Below the pieces are notes generated by a model, which was given only the letters and a program-made list of their open reading frames with translations, was not told where the DNA came from and made no database searches. DNA of 44,378 bases, taken from Azolla pinnata (Eukaryota > Streptophyta > Polypodiopsida > Salviniales > Salviniaceae). A program made the position numbers and the translations under genes. Position 1 is the stretch's first letter. Each line of letters starts with the position of its first letter. Shown one piece after another: positions 24,490-37,209 of the stretch. The stretch lies in contig JBBBWG010029466.1 in NCBI GenBank assembly GCA_037176905.1, positions 8,446 to 52,823 of the forward strand. Reading direction: 5' to 3'.

Positions 24490-25485
24490 AGGATTCATCA
24501 CATGCACAAACACAAGCATTTGCATTGTACACATAAAACGCATGGGCTGATGCATGTGGATGCTTACATACGACGCTCATACGTACATACGCGTACATAC
24601 GGACACGCATACATAAGCACTCCATTGTACGCACAAAATACGTGCATAAATACGCATGTACAATGGAGTATGCATTCGCATGTATACGCATCGAATACAT
24701 GTATACATATCGAATACATGTATACGCATCGAATACATGTATACGCATCGAATACATGCATGCATCGCGTACATACCAGTGCGTATGCATGAACGGAGAA
24801 TGCATGCGTGCCCTCGCATACATACATACGTGGATGTATGTATGCGTGCATGTGTGCATGCCTGTATGTATGTATGTGTGTGTATGTATGTATGTATATG
24901 CGCGTGTATGTATGTATGTATGTATATGTGTGTGTATGCATGCATGTGCAGCGCATGTGCAATCATGAGCACGGATCACGAATCGCCTATGCATGCATAC
25001 GTGTGCGAGACCGTACACATGCATGCGCATGATGGGGCATGCATGTTCCATGCACGTGCATGTATACATGTGTGCATGCATGCATGCATGTATGTGTCTG
25101 TGCATGCATGCATGTGCGTGCGTGCGTGCGTGTGGTTGTGTATGTATGTATGTATGCATGTGCGTGTGCATGTTTGTGTATGTATGTATGTGCGGTGCCT
25201 GTGCAATCATGATGAGGAATGATGAGCGCGGATCATGCATGTCTGCATGCGTTTGCGGGACCGTACACATACATGCATGCATGCGTGCCTGGGACCCGTA
25301 CACATGCATGCGCATGCATGTGCGTGCATGTTGCATGCATGTATGCATGCGTGCGTGGGACCCATACACATGCATGCGCATGCATGTGCGTGCATGTTGC
25401 ATGCATGTATGCATGCGTGCGTGGGACCCGTACACATGCATGCGCATGCATGTGCGTGCATGTATGCATGCGCGCATGTGCATAC
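24490..25485. repeat. Second ATGC-type microsatellite block
   Basis: About 1 kb of ATGC/ATGT/ATAC tetranucleotides includes GTATACGCATCGAATACAT units of about 18 bases (24680-24760) and dense TGCATGCATG palindromes. As at 14.15 kb it produces long spurious frames on both strands (up to 405 aa on minus). Confidence 0.95.
25290..25465. repeat. 66-base near-perfect tandem repeat, about 2.7 copies
   Basis: GGGACCCGTACACATGCATG starts at 25291 and 25423, with GGGACCCATACAC at 25357, giving an exact 66-base period. It is embedded in the microsatellite block and homogeneous enough to be recent. Confidence 0.93.
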
Positions 25486-25499
25486 GCACGTGCGGATGA

Positions 25500-26438
25500 G
25501 CGCCATCAATGCTCATTTCTTCACCATCATCACCATCGCCATGATCACCTTCTTCTTCTTCTTCTTCCTTTCTTGCTTCTTCTTCCTTCTTTTGCTTCTG
25601 CTTCTTCTTCTGATCCGCCTTCTGCAGCTTTCAGCTTCCTCTTCAGATCAACTCGCGGGCGGCGGCTTCTATCTAGTCTCTGGTTTTCTGATCATCCGGC
25701 CGCCAGGTGCTTCAAAATTCCTCAATTCATTCATTCTAAGTTGTTTGATCCGTCCTTCCGGATCCGTCCTTTCTTCTTGATCTCCAGATTTGCAGGTTTC
25801 TGGTTGTATTATTAATCTTTCTGCTGTAGGTGATCATCCGATCACCAAAACTTCAAACTGACTTCATTATTCTGCAGGCCATGCCCATGGTGAAGTAGTG
25901 CAGCTGATTTCCGTTCTCCGAATTAGTAGGAGACACAGAGCTAAGGAAACTGCGCTAGTACTTCATTCTTGGAAATGTCCTTCATGGAATTGCTCTATTT
26001 GATCCTAGTCTAGTTATACTGCTCAGCTAGCTAGGACTTCATTGTAGTTTCTTGATTTCCAGCACATCCTTTATGGGCCAATGTTAGTCACGAATTACGA
26101 ACATATAATGCCGTAGTAAAGATCATGTTCATACATGCTACAAACCATGTTTAATTGCCGTGTTCTTTGTAGATTTTCCTCGGTTTGCTGGGCTTGTTTC
26201 CATGATCTTTCTTAGCTTCAAGAATCGAGATCACTTTAATCGGATATAATATACAAATCTATTTGTTGTATAGTGATCCTATTATAATCTGGTATCTCAT
26301 TTCTCTTGATCGCGGGACTCTATGTTGATATATTATAACTGTAATTTGTCAAGTTACAGATTTTGTCCTCGGCGTATTAGCGGGAGATAACACGTGGAAT
26401 TCAAATTATATAGATAAGCAACACATATATTTACCTGC
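25500..26438 (+). promoter_or_regulatory. Likely 5' region of the BAH gene (promoter, 5' UTR)
   Basis: A CTT-rich pyrimidine tract (about 25540-25610) is typical of a plant 5' UTR or core promoter. A TCTGCAG acceptor-like site lies just before position 25878. A five-codon upstream open frame (ATG at 25881, TAG ending 25898) could reduce translation of the main frame if it is transcribed. The transcription start and any non-coding exons are not determined. Confidence 0.4.
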
Positions 26439-29400
26439 ATGAAGACGAAGTGGTTAAGCCCTCAAATCGAAGAGGTTAGAGGTAGAAAGGTGTTTTGTGC
26501 ATGCAGAATTGTCTCTGGCGAATGCGTCTCAACAGGTACTGATGATTAACCCCAATTTCTCATCATGATCATAGTCCTTAATGTGAGTACATAACCGTAT
26601 AAATTAAGTCTAGTTGCTACTGAAGAAACACGTGATCATTAAAGTAAATATCGATTATTATATAACTGTAATTTCTAGCAAAAAACTTCCAATTACAGTA
26701 AGAATCTGTCTGACTAATGATCGTGCCAATATCAGATGATCAGTGATTTATTCGAAGTCTACATTCTCATATTACATTCAGGTGGCTGTTAACATGTGAT
26801 GAATCAATATTCCCAGACAATCTTGATTCATATATTTAAACATATTCTATGTATATATAGACCATCATTATGTACAAAGAGAAGTTATTGATCTGATTCA
26901 ACGATACTCATTAATAATGGCTAAATTATCGAAAACCTTGGAAATTTCAGGTGATTATGTTCATCTTCTTCCATCTGTGAGCAATGTAAGTTCGGAATTG
27001 CCCGAGCTTTACATAGCCAGGATTGAGAGCATGTATGAAGATGAAAAAAATGCTTCAAAGTGTATTCAAGTTCGCTGGTAATCTGTTCCTTTGCAACATA
27101 TTTAGTACTACTGGATGTTTCTAATTTCACCTTATTAACGAATCTCAAGCGTGTGATTTACATGAAGCTACGCGTGCTTTATAAAACCTAATCTGTAGAG
27201 ATTCTGTATGTCTGTCTCTAGTGCCGCTATATAACCCAATTCAACCAGTAATTACTGCTAGTTTCTCACCAGTCACCCATTGGTATGTTCCAGGTTTTAC
27301 CGCCCAAGTGACCTTCAACACGATCCACCATCGCAACCTCTACAGAACGAAGTTTACCGTAAATCTGCCGCTTTATAATCCGAAACTCATGACGTAACAA
27401 AAGCTACAAATTTACGATGTTTCGTTAAAAGAAGGAATATTAGAAGAAAAGGCAGAAGGTTTAAAGGAAAATGCAAAAGGATTAGAAGACAATTTTGACC
27501 AAATTTCGAAATTAATCACAACTTACTGTATTCAGTTGCTCACAGATAGTCATGATACATTGCTTGATGCATGCAGATACACAGTATTACGACTGCCATG
27601 TGGTGGAGTCGATCGTAGGCCGATGCGATGTCATGTGGAAAGAAGACTACCTGCGCGCACTAATATCCGCTAGATCATTGACTAGGTACTGTGGGCTCGC
27701 CATCAACTATTCATGCATGGCATCATAACCATACATCCATGCATGCAAGCATGCGTCTATCCTAAGAGACATGGCTGCAGAATCGAATATCCATACTGCA
27801 TGCAATATCCACATGACATGAATAAATACATGCCGGCATCTAACTGTATAAGATGCAGCAGAATCATGCATACTTCCACACACATGTATACATGAATAGA
27901 ACACAGATACATGATACATCCACGAAATGCATCCATACATACATAGATTGATCAGTCGCACATCCATCCATTGTCTATGCATGCACGTCCATTCATTCGA
28001 CTATGTATCACACTGGGACCCGAGTGATTACATCACCTGAAAAACCTTAACTGCGTTTGCATATATACTCATGATGAATAACTTGCAAGTTTATATATTT
28101 GACCCTGGGATGGATCATGAACAAAGCTGAATTTGTAAGTACTTATAGCCAAGATGGTGCAGTATACGCATGCGGGTATTCTTACTCTACTGATCCCAGT
28201 ACTATAATCACTGGTAATTTTACCCCGATACAGGAGGAAGACCTTTCAGGTAGGCAACTGAGCATACTTAGCGTAATGAATTATCTATGTTATCTAATAG
28301 TATATATACTGTATATGTCAACTCATTCCTGCTGATTTCCGGCCCTAGCTAATTATATGTAGTTCCATATATTCTTGATATTCTGCTCAGGACACGTAGC
28401 AGGTTTACCATATCTAGATATGCACGGTTTTGAAGATATGAAGGACGGTGATTCCATCAGCCACGAATGCACGGTCATCACCAGACACCTTGCCAATGTA
28501 GTTTTAATTTCCTCGCTTATTCTTCCACTTACTCCGTAGATTGACAATATTGTTTATTTATGGTTGATGTATTTTCTTGAGCTAACAAAAATGTTCTAAA
28601 AGATTCGACTCTCACATTGGTTCATCTTAAAATATTGTTAATATAAATAGAAGAATGCTCTCTAGTTAAAGATTCATACAATGTTTATATATAGCTGCAA
28701 CTTATAGAACAATTTCCAGATATATATTTTAACGAGACTGCTGTCTTTGCTCAAACATTCATACACTTATAATAATGTTTGGTCGAAAATTGAATGATTC
28801 AATATACAATGGCCGTCTCGTTTGGCCTGCGGTGAGGTTAAACCATTCATACATGGACTGCTCTCACAAGATCAATCTCATATCCTTCTTCCTCTCTTCT
28901 TAAAAGAAATCTTCGTTTGTAGTTAGACTTTTAACATTCGTAAACAAAGATTTAATGACTAATATAACTCAATCAAAGATTTAATTTTGATATTGCTGAT
29001 TCATACACGAGTGACCTCTATTTGCCGAGCACTTAAGAAATCTTAAAAATTGATAACTATACAATGGTCTTAGCTAGTTTCTAAAGATCAGATGTGCTCT
29101 ATGTTTTTATGAAATGAATCAATACGCAATGACCTAATTTCAAATGGTTTTTTATTCTTACAATATTATAACAATGGTAATTATGTAGCGTCTTCTGAGC
29201 ATTGAAAGGTACATCCCTCCACAAGTAACGCAAGCAGAGTGGTATATGGCCAAACGATTGGTATATTTCTCGTGCTATTGTAATTTGTATAATTATTTCA
29301 ATAATAGTCAAGATATGCCACTAGGCCAGATTGACATAAAATACATACACATGCACTGTTGTTTCTTCAGCCTTGGGTTTTAAAAGCAAAAAACGCCACA

Positions 29401-32400
29401 AGTTTGGAAGATCTGAAACATCTCCTTATTGAAGTGGAGAGTGGTTTGCAAGTTTTCAAAGATCAAATTAAGTGGAGGAAAAGAGTCGATTCTATAGCAT
29501 CATTCTCACAGGTGACTGCTTTATGATAATCAAAATGGACATATGCAAGTTCTTGAAGATATTATTATATTACATCATAACACTTGGGGAATCTCACACA
29601 GTTGATTCTAAACATCATTCTCTCAGGTGAATGTTTTTATATTAATTAACATGAGCATATGGAACTCTCGAATATCTTGATATTTCCATCACAACACTTG
29701 GGCAATCTCTGAATATAAGAAATGCCGAGTTTTTTAACCCCTAGATAAACAAACTAGAAGCACAAAAAAACATTTGGGCAGAGTGCTGCAGAACATTTGA
29801 GGCTAACATTCATGCTAGGGCAAATATGTGAATTCAAACATAATTAATATATAGCATTTCCATGCAGTTCAATAATCACATACGATATTTCAAGATCAAC
29901 ATACAAAGAAAAGTGGATACCGCCTTCATGAAGCCTAGAAAGATGAGTCTTCCAGCCATTCATAAGGAATCAAATGAGAAAATAATTGGGAAGAAGCGAA
30001 ACCATTTCGCAGCAGGAACAACACCTTCAATAGAGAAAATCCCATTAAAGAGACAGACAACCGAAGGTTGAACTATCTCAAATATGTCCATCTTAAAATC
30101 AAGTAATCTTATGTACAAGTTGTTTGTTTGTACTAATATACGAGACCAATTACACTTATTTGACAGGCCTTGTTGTAAAGATCAGTGAGGGTAATGCATA
30201 TGAAATAGAGCATAAGCACTTGCCTCCGAGTGCTCCAAGGAGCCTTCAACTGCTTCGTGTTGCAATGGTAAGGGATTGAAGTGCTGGGAGCTATGTAATC
30301 GCAAATACAGTACATTCATATAACCACATATGAATGCATATAGATCTCTCAATATTTATGAATATAATCCAATCCCTTTGAAACTATATTTTTCAAACTC
30401 TATGAATGAAACTATATCATTCTTTACTAAGGCTGCATTTTCATGAAACTCTAGGAAGGAATATAAAGTATCCTTCACTTATAACACTGCATTTTGAAAC
30501 TGATCTCTGGATGAATATGACACACCTATCATAAAACTGAAATTCACTCATTTAAAGCTGTCTAAGAATAATGCAGAGCCACTTCCAAAACTTTTATTTT
30601 GCCATTGCTGAGGTTAAATTTTCTGATGAACACTAGGTGAGTCAATCATCAAAGCGTAAAGTCACCGTCACATACCCAAGAATCTCATCCTTAAACATGA
30701 AGCATTTCAAACATCTCCAATGTAACAAATTGATTCTAGATAACGACTCAGCTGATCAGAAAAGATTGGCAAACACAAGGCATGAGAACTTGGTAAAGAG
30801 ATCCAGGCCAGTTATACACCTTGATGGATGCTTTGTCATGTTGCGAAATGTAGCAGAAAAAGTTCTGAAGCGTCAAATATCTCGCTCTGAATATTTAGAT
30901 CATCGGCATCTCCACAGATTTTGGTTGAAGTGGCCTAATGAGGATCGTTTTAGAGAAGGCAATGAAAATAAATTGAAGCATACTAACGGGAATACAATTG
31001 TTCTTCAGAAACCAAGTCTACTTAATGGTGAATCACAGCAGAATGATCAAATGCAGACAAGTCCAGACAAGAAAAATAGTACCATAGCTCTGAACAGTGA
31101 AATAGGAACTGGAAGTCCTCAATTGTTCAGAAGGAATCTCAATAAGCCCAATGGTACAATAGAAAATGAAGATGGATATTCAGCAAATAAAGGTACTCAC
31201 TAGTTCTCTCTTTACAACTAGATTCCAGTTAAGCCTCAGAAAAACAGTCGTAACATAAGCTTCAGTTTGTTTAATTTTTCTCTAGAGTGCCCATTGTGAG
31301 CTTTTTGTTCTTTTGCCTCAAATGCTCTTTAACATCCTCCTGAAAGAGAGTAATTGAATCTGGTGATCTGAGAATTTCGTATGGTCAATATATCCCATTT
31401 TTTGAAATATATGTCATCTATCTGAACAACTTAAATGGCCCTGAACAAAGGAATCGTGAATCAAAAATGAACCCCTACTCCCAAAAGAGTTATCGTCCCT
31501 GAAAATCTCATGTGCTTTAAACACGAGAAGTACTTTGTCCATGTCCTGTTTCAAGAGTTGATGTTACCAATTTCCTGAGAGAGGCAAGTCTGTTTTTGCT
31601 TGTCAGAGAGGCAGGGATATCTGTTAAAGATAAAAGAGGGGGGATACAAACCGGTCATGGCTACCAATTTCCTGAGAGAGGCAAGTCTGTTTTTGCTTGT
31701 TAGAGAGGGAGGGATATCTGTTAAAGATAAAAGAGGGGGATTCAAACCGGTTATGCCACACCCTAAGCTTGTTGCCTCCTAGTATACATACCAGGTGACA
31801 ACGGATGGACAGAGCTCAGTGCAAATGCACATGAGCTTTCAAATCTAGAGCTATCTTAAACTAACACAAATTTTTGGGACTCCAGATGGATATCGTTTTC
31901 CAATACGATGGGGCACGAGAAAAAGGATAATTTATCAGAGTCCTCAAGCCAATACTAATTTGAATATTGAAGATCCTGGGCATCTAAAACATGCACATAC
32001 AGAGGAGCCTAGCATTAACCAAAGTAAACGTTCAGGACAACAACCAGGATTGAGTGGATATTCTCCGATAATGCTATTGGTCAATGAAGGTGAAGAAAGG
32101 TAATTACTTCATGAATTCTTCAAAGAGTTTAGAGTAACTATGTAGAACACTGTATTAATTTGTAGTTTTGCACTTCAACCACATCAGAGTCATGTAAAGT
32201 TTCAGTAGCGAGCTTAAAATCTTATGAAAACGTATTCATTGACTGTCGCACAAAGCTTTTCATGCAATATCTGATGCTCTTAAATATATATACTTGTAAA
32301 ATAACATTGTTTTCCATAATCCTACTTCTTTGGTGGAGACAAACATTTAAAGGAGGTTAACGCCTATTATCTTCTAACTTATATCCTTTTGAGATGATAT

Positions 32401-35307
32401 TTGCACTCTTTTCATGCATTTTTTGATGCAACGCACCACACCGACTTCAAATATCTATACTAAAAAACTGTTTCCATAAAGAAGGTTAAAGATTCCTGGC
32501 AAGATTATATGGTTATGCAAGACTAGAATTTGTAGAGTTTCGACTACTATCTTTTCCATACGTGATGCTTCTATGACCTTAATATGCCATTTCCTGGAAC
32601 CAGGCCAAATATAAGAAGTTCGTTACAAGAAAGTGCAAAGAAGTTCAGTGACTACATAACCCTGGTCTCAGATCAACTTCTAGCGATTGACAAGTTGCGA
32701 ATGTCTGAGACAACCCAAATCAAGTTACTAACGGAAGAAGATAAAACGATGTGTCATCAACTGAAAGAATATGTCCTGCAACTGAAATGGTGATTTCATC
32801 TCTATTTCCACTCAAAACTTTTATTCAATCGTGCAGAATGTTTGCATATTGATGTTCGTTGTACCTATCATTTGATACAAGCCTATTTACGAACTGTGAT
32901 CTTCTACATATGCAGCCAGATGCAGTTCCTTGCTTTTCAGTTAACAGGTGGTCATGATATAGACTCTGAGTTTTCTCCAACCTTCAAAACTTTCGAGGAA
33001 AGCACCAGAGAGAAGTCAGAGGTAACAACAATGTCCAGAAATTAAAAAAAAACAACTGTTTTCTGCACATGAACTGAGAAGATTTGGTATGTCATGGGAA
33101 ATGGACAAAGAAGTTATTGCAGATAAAAGACCGTCTTGGAAATAGATGAACAACAGAAAACTTAAGAGCTAGGATACATGCATTGCACATGCTATCCTTT
33201 AACGTTGTATCAGCCTGTGGTACACGCTATTTCTCATTCCTGGATTATATGTTGACAAATTGTACTAATTTCTTTGGAACAATTAATGCAGATGACTGAT
33301 GGACGATATAATAAACTAGAACTAAGAAAAAAAGCAGAATTCATAAAGACAAGGTATTATACAACAGGAATGGCAATCCTTCGTATCTCAGTATATTCTA
33401 ATCCTTATTGCAGCTTCCCTACATATTATCCATCTTTGACATGCTGAATTATGAAAATAAATGAAATACTAGTTCAGTTCCACCCACTTGCAAAAGAGTT
33501 TTCTCCATTTATCCCTTTCATTATATTTCTCATCTAATGCTTGCTTTAATCCAAATATTTATTCTGCGACGTTATCAATTCAATGCTTACTGTTTTTCTC
33601 ATTGTCATTTATTCATCAATTATTTATATTGGCTTATTTTAATCCAGGAGTTTAGCATCATAAACCCTTTGTTTTTTTTGGAAAATAGGAATCTTGGTTG
33701 CACGTGGAACCAGTTAACAGAAAGCATCCAGACACGCATTATACAATTTTTCCAGGTAAAAGATGACTCACCAGTAGATTGAACAAAACGAATCTGCTGT
33801 TAACTTTAGAAGTTAATGTTACTGTGGAGATCTGGTTTTCTCCAGGATGCAAGTGACAGATACAGAAAATTCTCACATGAAGAAATAAACACCAGAGAAC
33901 AGCTGGAAGAGCTTCGGATAGTTAATGAAAAAAATCAGGTTCGCAGCTTCTGTTTCAACTATATAGGCTCTTCTAGGATCAACTATATTACCATAATTTG
34001 AGAAATTATGAAGATTTGCCTCCTGCCATTGGTACAGGAAGACTTGTCAGCAATCTTACGCTCCTTGGAGTATTTTCAGAAGATGCATGGTTTTTTGAAA
34101 AGGAATGAAATAATCTACAATGGACAACAAAAAGAATCAGAAATTTGTTGGGAACCTTCTAAAAGTAGTGCGACCATAAACACGTTAAAGGAAGAGGATG
34201 TCCTCCTCTTCCAAATGGCATCAGGGATTGATACACTTTCTGGCACAAGTGATCAGCTGGCAAGACTTGATTGTTCCTCCTCTATAGCTTTTTGTCCGGA
34301 AATATCATCACTTGGTCTGGGTAGAAACAGCAGAATCTTTTCTGGAAAAGAGGGTAATGAATCCAGTGGATTTAAAACATGGAGACATGAAAAGTCAGCT
34401 CAAGAAATCAATCTTTCACCCCCCAGAACTGGTGTCAACACGAAGGTTAGTTTTCTATCTACCACTCATTTTGTTTTTTCTGAAGCGTACATTTAAGACC
34501 TGCCCAATGAGTAATAGAATTGCCTTGATGAATGCCCTTGCCTTCATTAGGAATCGATTTACCTTTGGTCCTGGTTTCATATTGTTGGGGAAATAAAGGT
34601 CCTAGGTTTAAAAGTAGAGGCTACAAAAACAGAACTACATGAACTGAAAACTATGCAAATTAGCCCAAATCTTGCCATCTATGTTAAAATCTTTGTGCTT
34701 ATTTTAGTAATCAAAGCCCCTGGGTAACAAATTCATGTGTAAAATTTTGTAACCTTGACTAGACCCCATTTTGAGCTTCAAACCACTTTAGGCGGGAATA
34801 GATTCACGCCATTTTAAGCTTCGAGCGACTCAGGGCTGGAATAGATTCACCCCATTTTGAGCTTCAAACCACTTGGCTGGAATAGATTCGCCCACTAACA
34901 TTCTCCAGATTTTGAGCTTCAAACGACTTAGGGCTTGAATAGATTCACCCCATTTTGAGATTCAAACCACTTTACTGGAATAGATTCGCCCAACTAACAT
35001 CCTCCAGCATAGCAAATAAGAAAGTTTTTATTTATGGTGGCGGATAGGAATTGTTAGTAGATTGGCTATGGATCATTAGTACATTACCCTGGAATAACTG
35101 TGGGGAATAACTGTATGTACTGGGAAAATGTGGGTTCGGAAATTGAAGGAACGAATTGGAGGAATTTGGAGTGTTACAATCCGTGGCATTTATTTAATCA
35201 TGATCAATGATTTGCAGATTGAATCGGAGGCTGATTACATCACACCAGCCAAAGAGGATAGAGATCAAATGGCTCAATCTACAATGGCAGAGACTCCCTT
35301 GAACTAG
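26439..35307 (+). CDS. BAH-domain protein of unknown role, 19 exons, 966 aa
   Basis: Exons: 26439-26535, 26951-27077, 27294-27358, 27577-27685, 28149-28249, 28391-28497, 29189-29260, 29371-29511, 29868-30066, 30167-30267, 30637-31192, 31886-32099, 32604-32789, 32916-33021, 33292-33353, 33689-33755, 33846-33938, 34038-34445, 35218-35307; 2901 nt with TAG, in phase. A BAH domain spans about residues 15-150: ELPELYIARIESMYED, then IQVRWFYRPSDL, YYDCHVVESIVGRCDVM and YACGYSYST, the same order as in plant SHL/EBS, but no PHD finger follows. Residues 227-273 (SLEDLKHLLIEVESGL...QIKWRKRV) resemble, weakly, a WHIM-type helical segment. Residues 340-373 carry PPSAPRSLQLLRVAMV. A basic region (373-560) and a mainly helical region (about 630-830) follow. 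BAH domains usually read nucleosomes or histone tails, so a nuclear chromatin role is likely but unproven. The start ATG is the first in the exon; an upstream coding exon cannot be excluded. The acceptor of exon 5 is the least certain junction. Confidence 0.8.
29489..29715 (+). repeat. Partial tandem copy of exon 8 end plus its intron start
   Basis: The segment covering the last bases of BAH-gene exon 8, its donor and about 90 bases of intron (29489-29600) recurs diverged at about 29605-29715. The copy retains CATCATTCTC-TCAG-GTGA, so a second, decoy-like donor exists. Using it would shift the exon end. Confidence 0.75.
31565..31758. repeat. 97-base tandem duplication in intron of the BAH gene
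   Basis: TACCAATTTCCTGAGAGAGG starts at 31565 and again at 31662, and the whole unit repeats with only a few differences. It lies between exons 11 and 12. The open frames across it on both strands are repeat-derived. Confidence 0.95.
34768..35005. repeat. Tandem repeat of about 55-60 bases in last BAH intron
   Basis: GGAATAGATTCACCCCATTT, TTGAGCTTCAAACCACTT and related blocks recur about every 55-60 bases. Every second unit carries CCCA(A)CTAACATYCTCCAG, giving a dimeric period near 118. Confidence 0.85.
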
Positions 35308-35416
35308 TTGTAAGGGGGTGTGATGATGAGGTAAGGGCAACTTTCAGATCATCAGCTTCTATAAGAACTTACAAAAAAAACAACGAAATGTGTAATCCTT
35401 ATCTTGTAAATTCATG

Positions 35417-35556
35417 AACCCTAAACCCTTAAATTCATGGACCCTAAACCCTAACCCTAAATCCTTAAATTCATGGACCCTAAACCCTAACCCTAAACCC
35501 TTAAATTCATGGACCCTAACCCTAAACCCTTAAATTCATGGACCCTAAACCCTGAC
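35417..35556. repeat. Interstitial telomere-like repeats (CCCTAAA on plus)
   Basis: CCCTAAACCCTAACCCTAAA groups are separated by a TTAAATTCATGGA spacer, repeated about four times. The C-rich strand is on plus, opposite to the array at 22.9-23.4 kb. The block lies about 110 bases past the BAH stop codon, probably in or near its 3' UTR. Confidence 0.9.
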
Positions 35557-36144
35557 TAAGCCCATAACCCATGTGGACTAAGATAGCTACTGATATCCAT
35601 GTTGCTAAATACTAGATCCTTCTTGGTTATGCTGCAGGGATGTGAAATCTCCCCAGGGTTCTCCGTTGTATGCCTTCGTATGTACACTGGTAGGCAGTCC
35701 TCACTCTCGATCTCTCGATTTCGATAGAGCATCATAGGTCTACTCAAATGTCTTCAAACTTCTACAAGTAACAACAGCCTCGAGCAGAAAGCAGGTGCAG
35801 ATCTCCAAAAGCCGATCCTGTTTGTGTGCTGCTAAGTTGGTTGCCTTCGAGGTCATGTGCATCATGGATCTCATCCAATGTTGTTTGATGTGTTTGAAGG
35901 GGGCGCATGCTCCCCCTCTCGCTCTGCAGTGGAATCGCTGGGTCTGATACTGTTTGCGTTTCTTATCGAAATCTAACCGATCGCATTTGTGCGGTTATCG
36001 AAATCTAACCAAGAGCAAAATAAACACAAGAGAGGGTTTAGACGGAAAAAAGAGGAAGGGAAAATTTGACCAGAACAATGCCGAGCAAATTTATCGATTC
36101 CGTTTTTAACGCCTACTAAAAATTAGAAATTACAGATTAATGCC

Positions 36145-36625
36145 TAGTTTCACTCCTTCTAAAAAAAATTTTACGCGCACTAAATGCCCTACTAATTTAT
36201 TTTTATTCCTTCCCTTACTACTGCTACTTCCAATTCGCTTCTCGCCAATCGATGTCCATTCTTCTTTTACTCATTGCTTCCATCGATCTCTTCTCATGGT
36301 CATCGATTCTTTAATCTTCCCACTATTTTTTACTAATTGTTTTGCTACTTCGTACTGCTACTATATTTGTTCATCGATATCCTCAGTGTATTCGGGTAAT
36401 AGAAGTCTGGCTAGTTTCACTCTCGCTAAGGATTCGCGCCCAATAAATGCCCACTGATTGATTTTATTCTGTTCCTTGCTGCTTCTACTTCCAATTCGCC
36501 TCTTGCTGATCGATGTCCATCCTTTTGCTTTTTATTTTTTACTAATTGCTTCCATCGATCTCTTCTCATGGTCATCGATTCTTAATCTTCCCACTACAGT
36601 TTACTGACTGTTTTCCTACTTCGTA
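36145..36625. repeat. Two-copy duplication, copies about 265 bases apart
   Basis: The copy at 36145-36355 and the copy at 36409-36625 share TAGTTTCACTC, CTACTTCCAATTCGC, CGATGTCCAT and ATTGCTTCCATCGATCTCTT then CTCATGGTCATCGATTCTT in order. The 105-aa frame over copy 1 shows no domain. Confidence 0.85.
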
Positions 36626-36904
36626 CCACTAGTATTCGATTAATTGAAGTCGGTACGTTTTTTTAATCAAATTCGATTGGTCCCAGTCAATGAATCGCAT
36701 GTTGATTTCCGACAGGAGGCAAAAACGAGGGATTTCATCCGTATCCGTAATCTCTAATCTGAGCGGGCATTAAGAAGGCAGTTTTACGAAATCCGCGGGC
36801 GTTTTTGTTCTGTTTTTTGTTGTTGTTGTTGTTGGTAATTTTGGCCCAGACAAAAAGAGAGCACAAAACAGAATCAGAAGCAATATGTATGTACAAGAAA
36901 GAAA

Positions 36905-36935
<31 letters not shown>

Positions 36936-36995
36936 CTGAAGAGTTATATGTATTCATTTCATAGCCTTTCAAATCTCTCAGTATTTTTCATGTCT

Positions 36996-37195
36996 TTGTA
37001 TCTTCTTCTTCTTCTTTCTTCTTCACTTCTTCATCTTCTTCTTCGTTCTTATTTCTTCTTCTTTCTTCTTCATCTTCTTCTTCGTTCTTCTTTCTTCTTC
37101 TTTCTTCTTCATCTTCTTCTTCGTTCTTATTTCTTCTTCTTTCTTCTTCATCTTCTTCTTCGTTCTTCTTTCTTCTTTCTTCTTCTGCACAGTGA
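36996..37195. repeat. CTT-rich pyrimidine tract with a roughly 48-base unit
   Basis: About 200 bases of TTCTTCTTTCTTCTTCATCT-type sequence with TTCGTTCTTATT/TTCGTTCTTCTT punctuation about every 48 bases end 15 bases before the MORN start codon. It is likely the 5' UTR or core promoter. The minus-strand Glu/Lys/Arg-rich frame across it is spurious. Confidence 0.9.
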
Positions 37196-37209
37196 AGAAG
37201 ACACACGCC

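Larger units (their letters stand above)
35308..37209. other. Intergenic region between BAH and MORN genes
   Basis: The region holds the BAH 3' UTR, a telomere-like array (35417-35556), a two-copy duplication (36145-36625) and a long CTT tract (36996-37190) next to the MORN start. No RNA gene or further protein gene is supported. Confidence 0.5.

Noticed and set aside
24299-25516. 405-aa minus-strand frame and overlapping plus frames
   Set aside because: Entirely within the second microsatellite block and the 60-base array; composition simply repeats His-Ala-Cys-Met-Thr.
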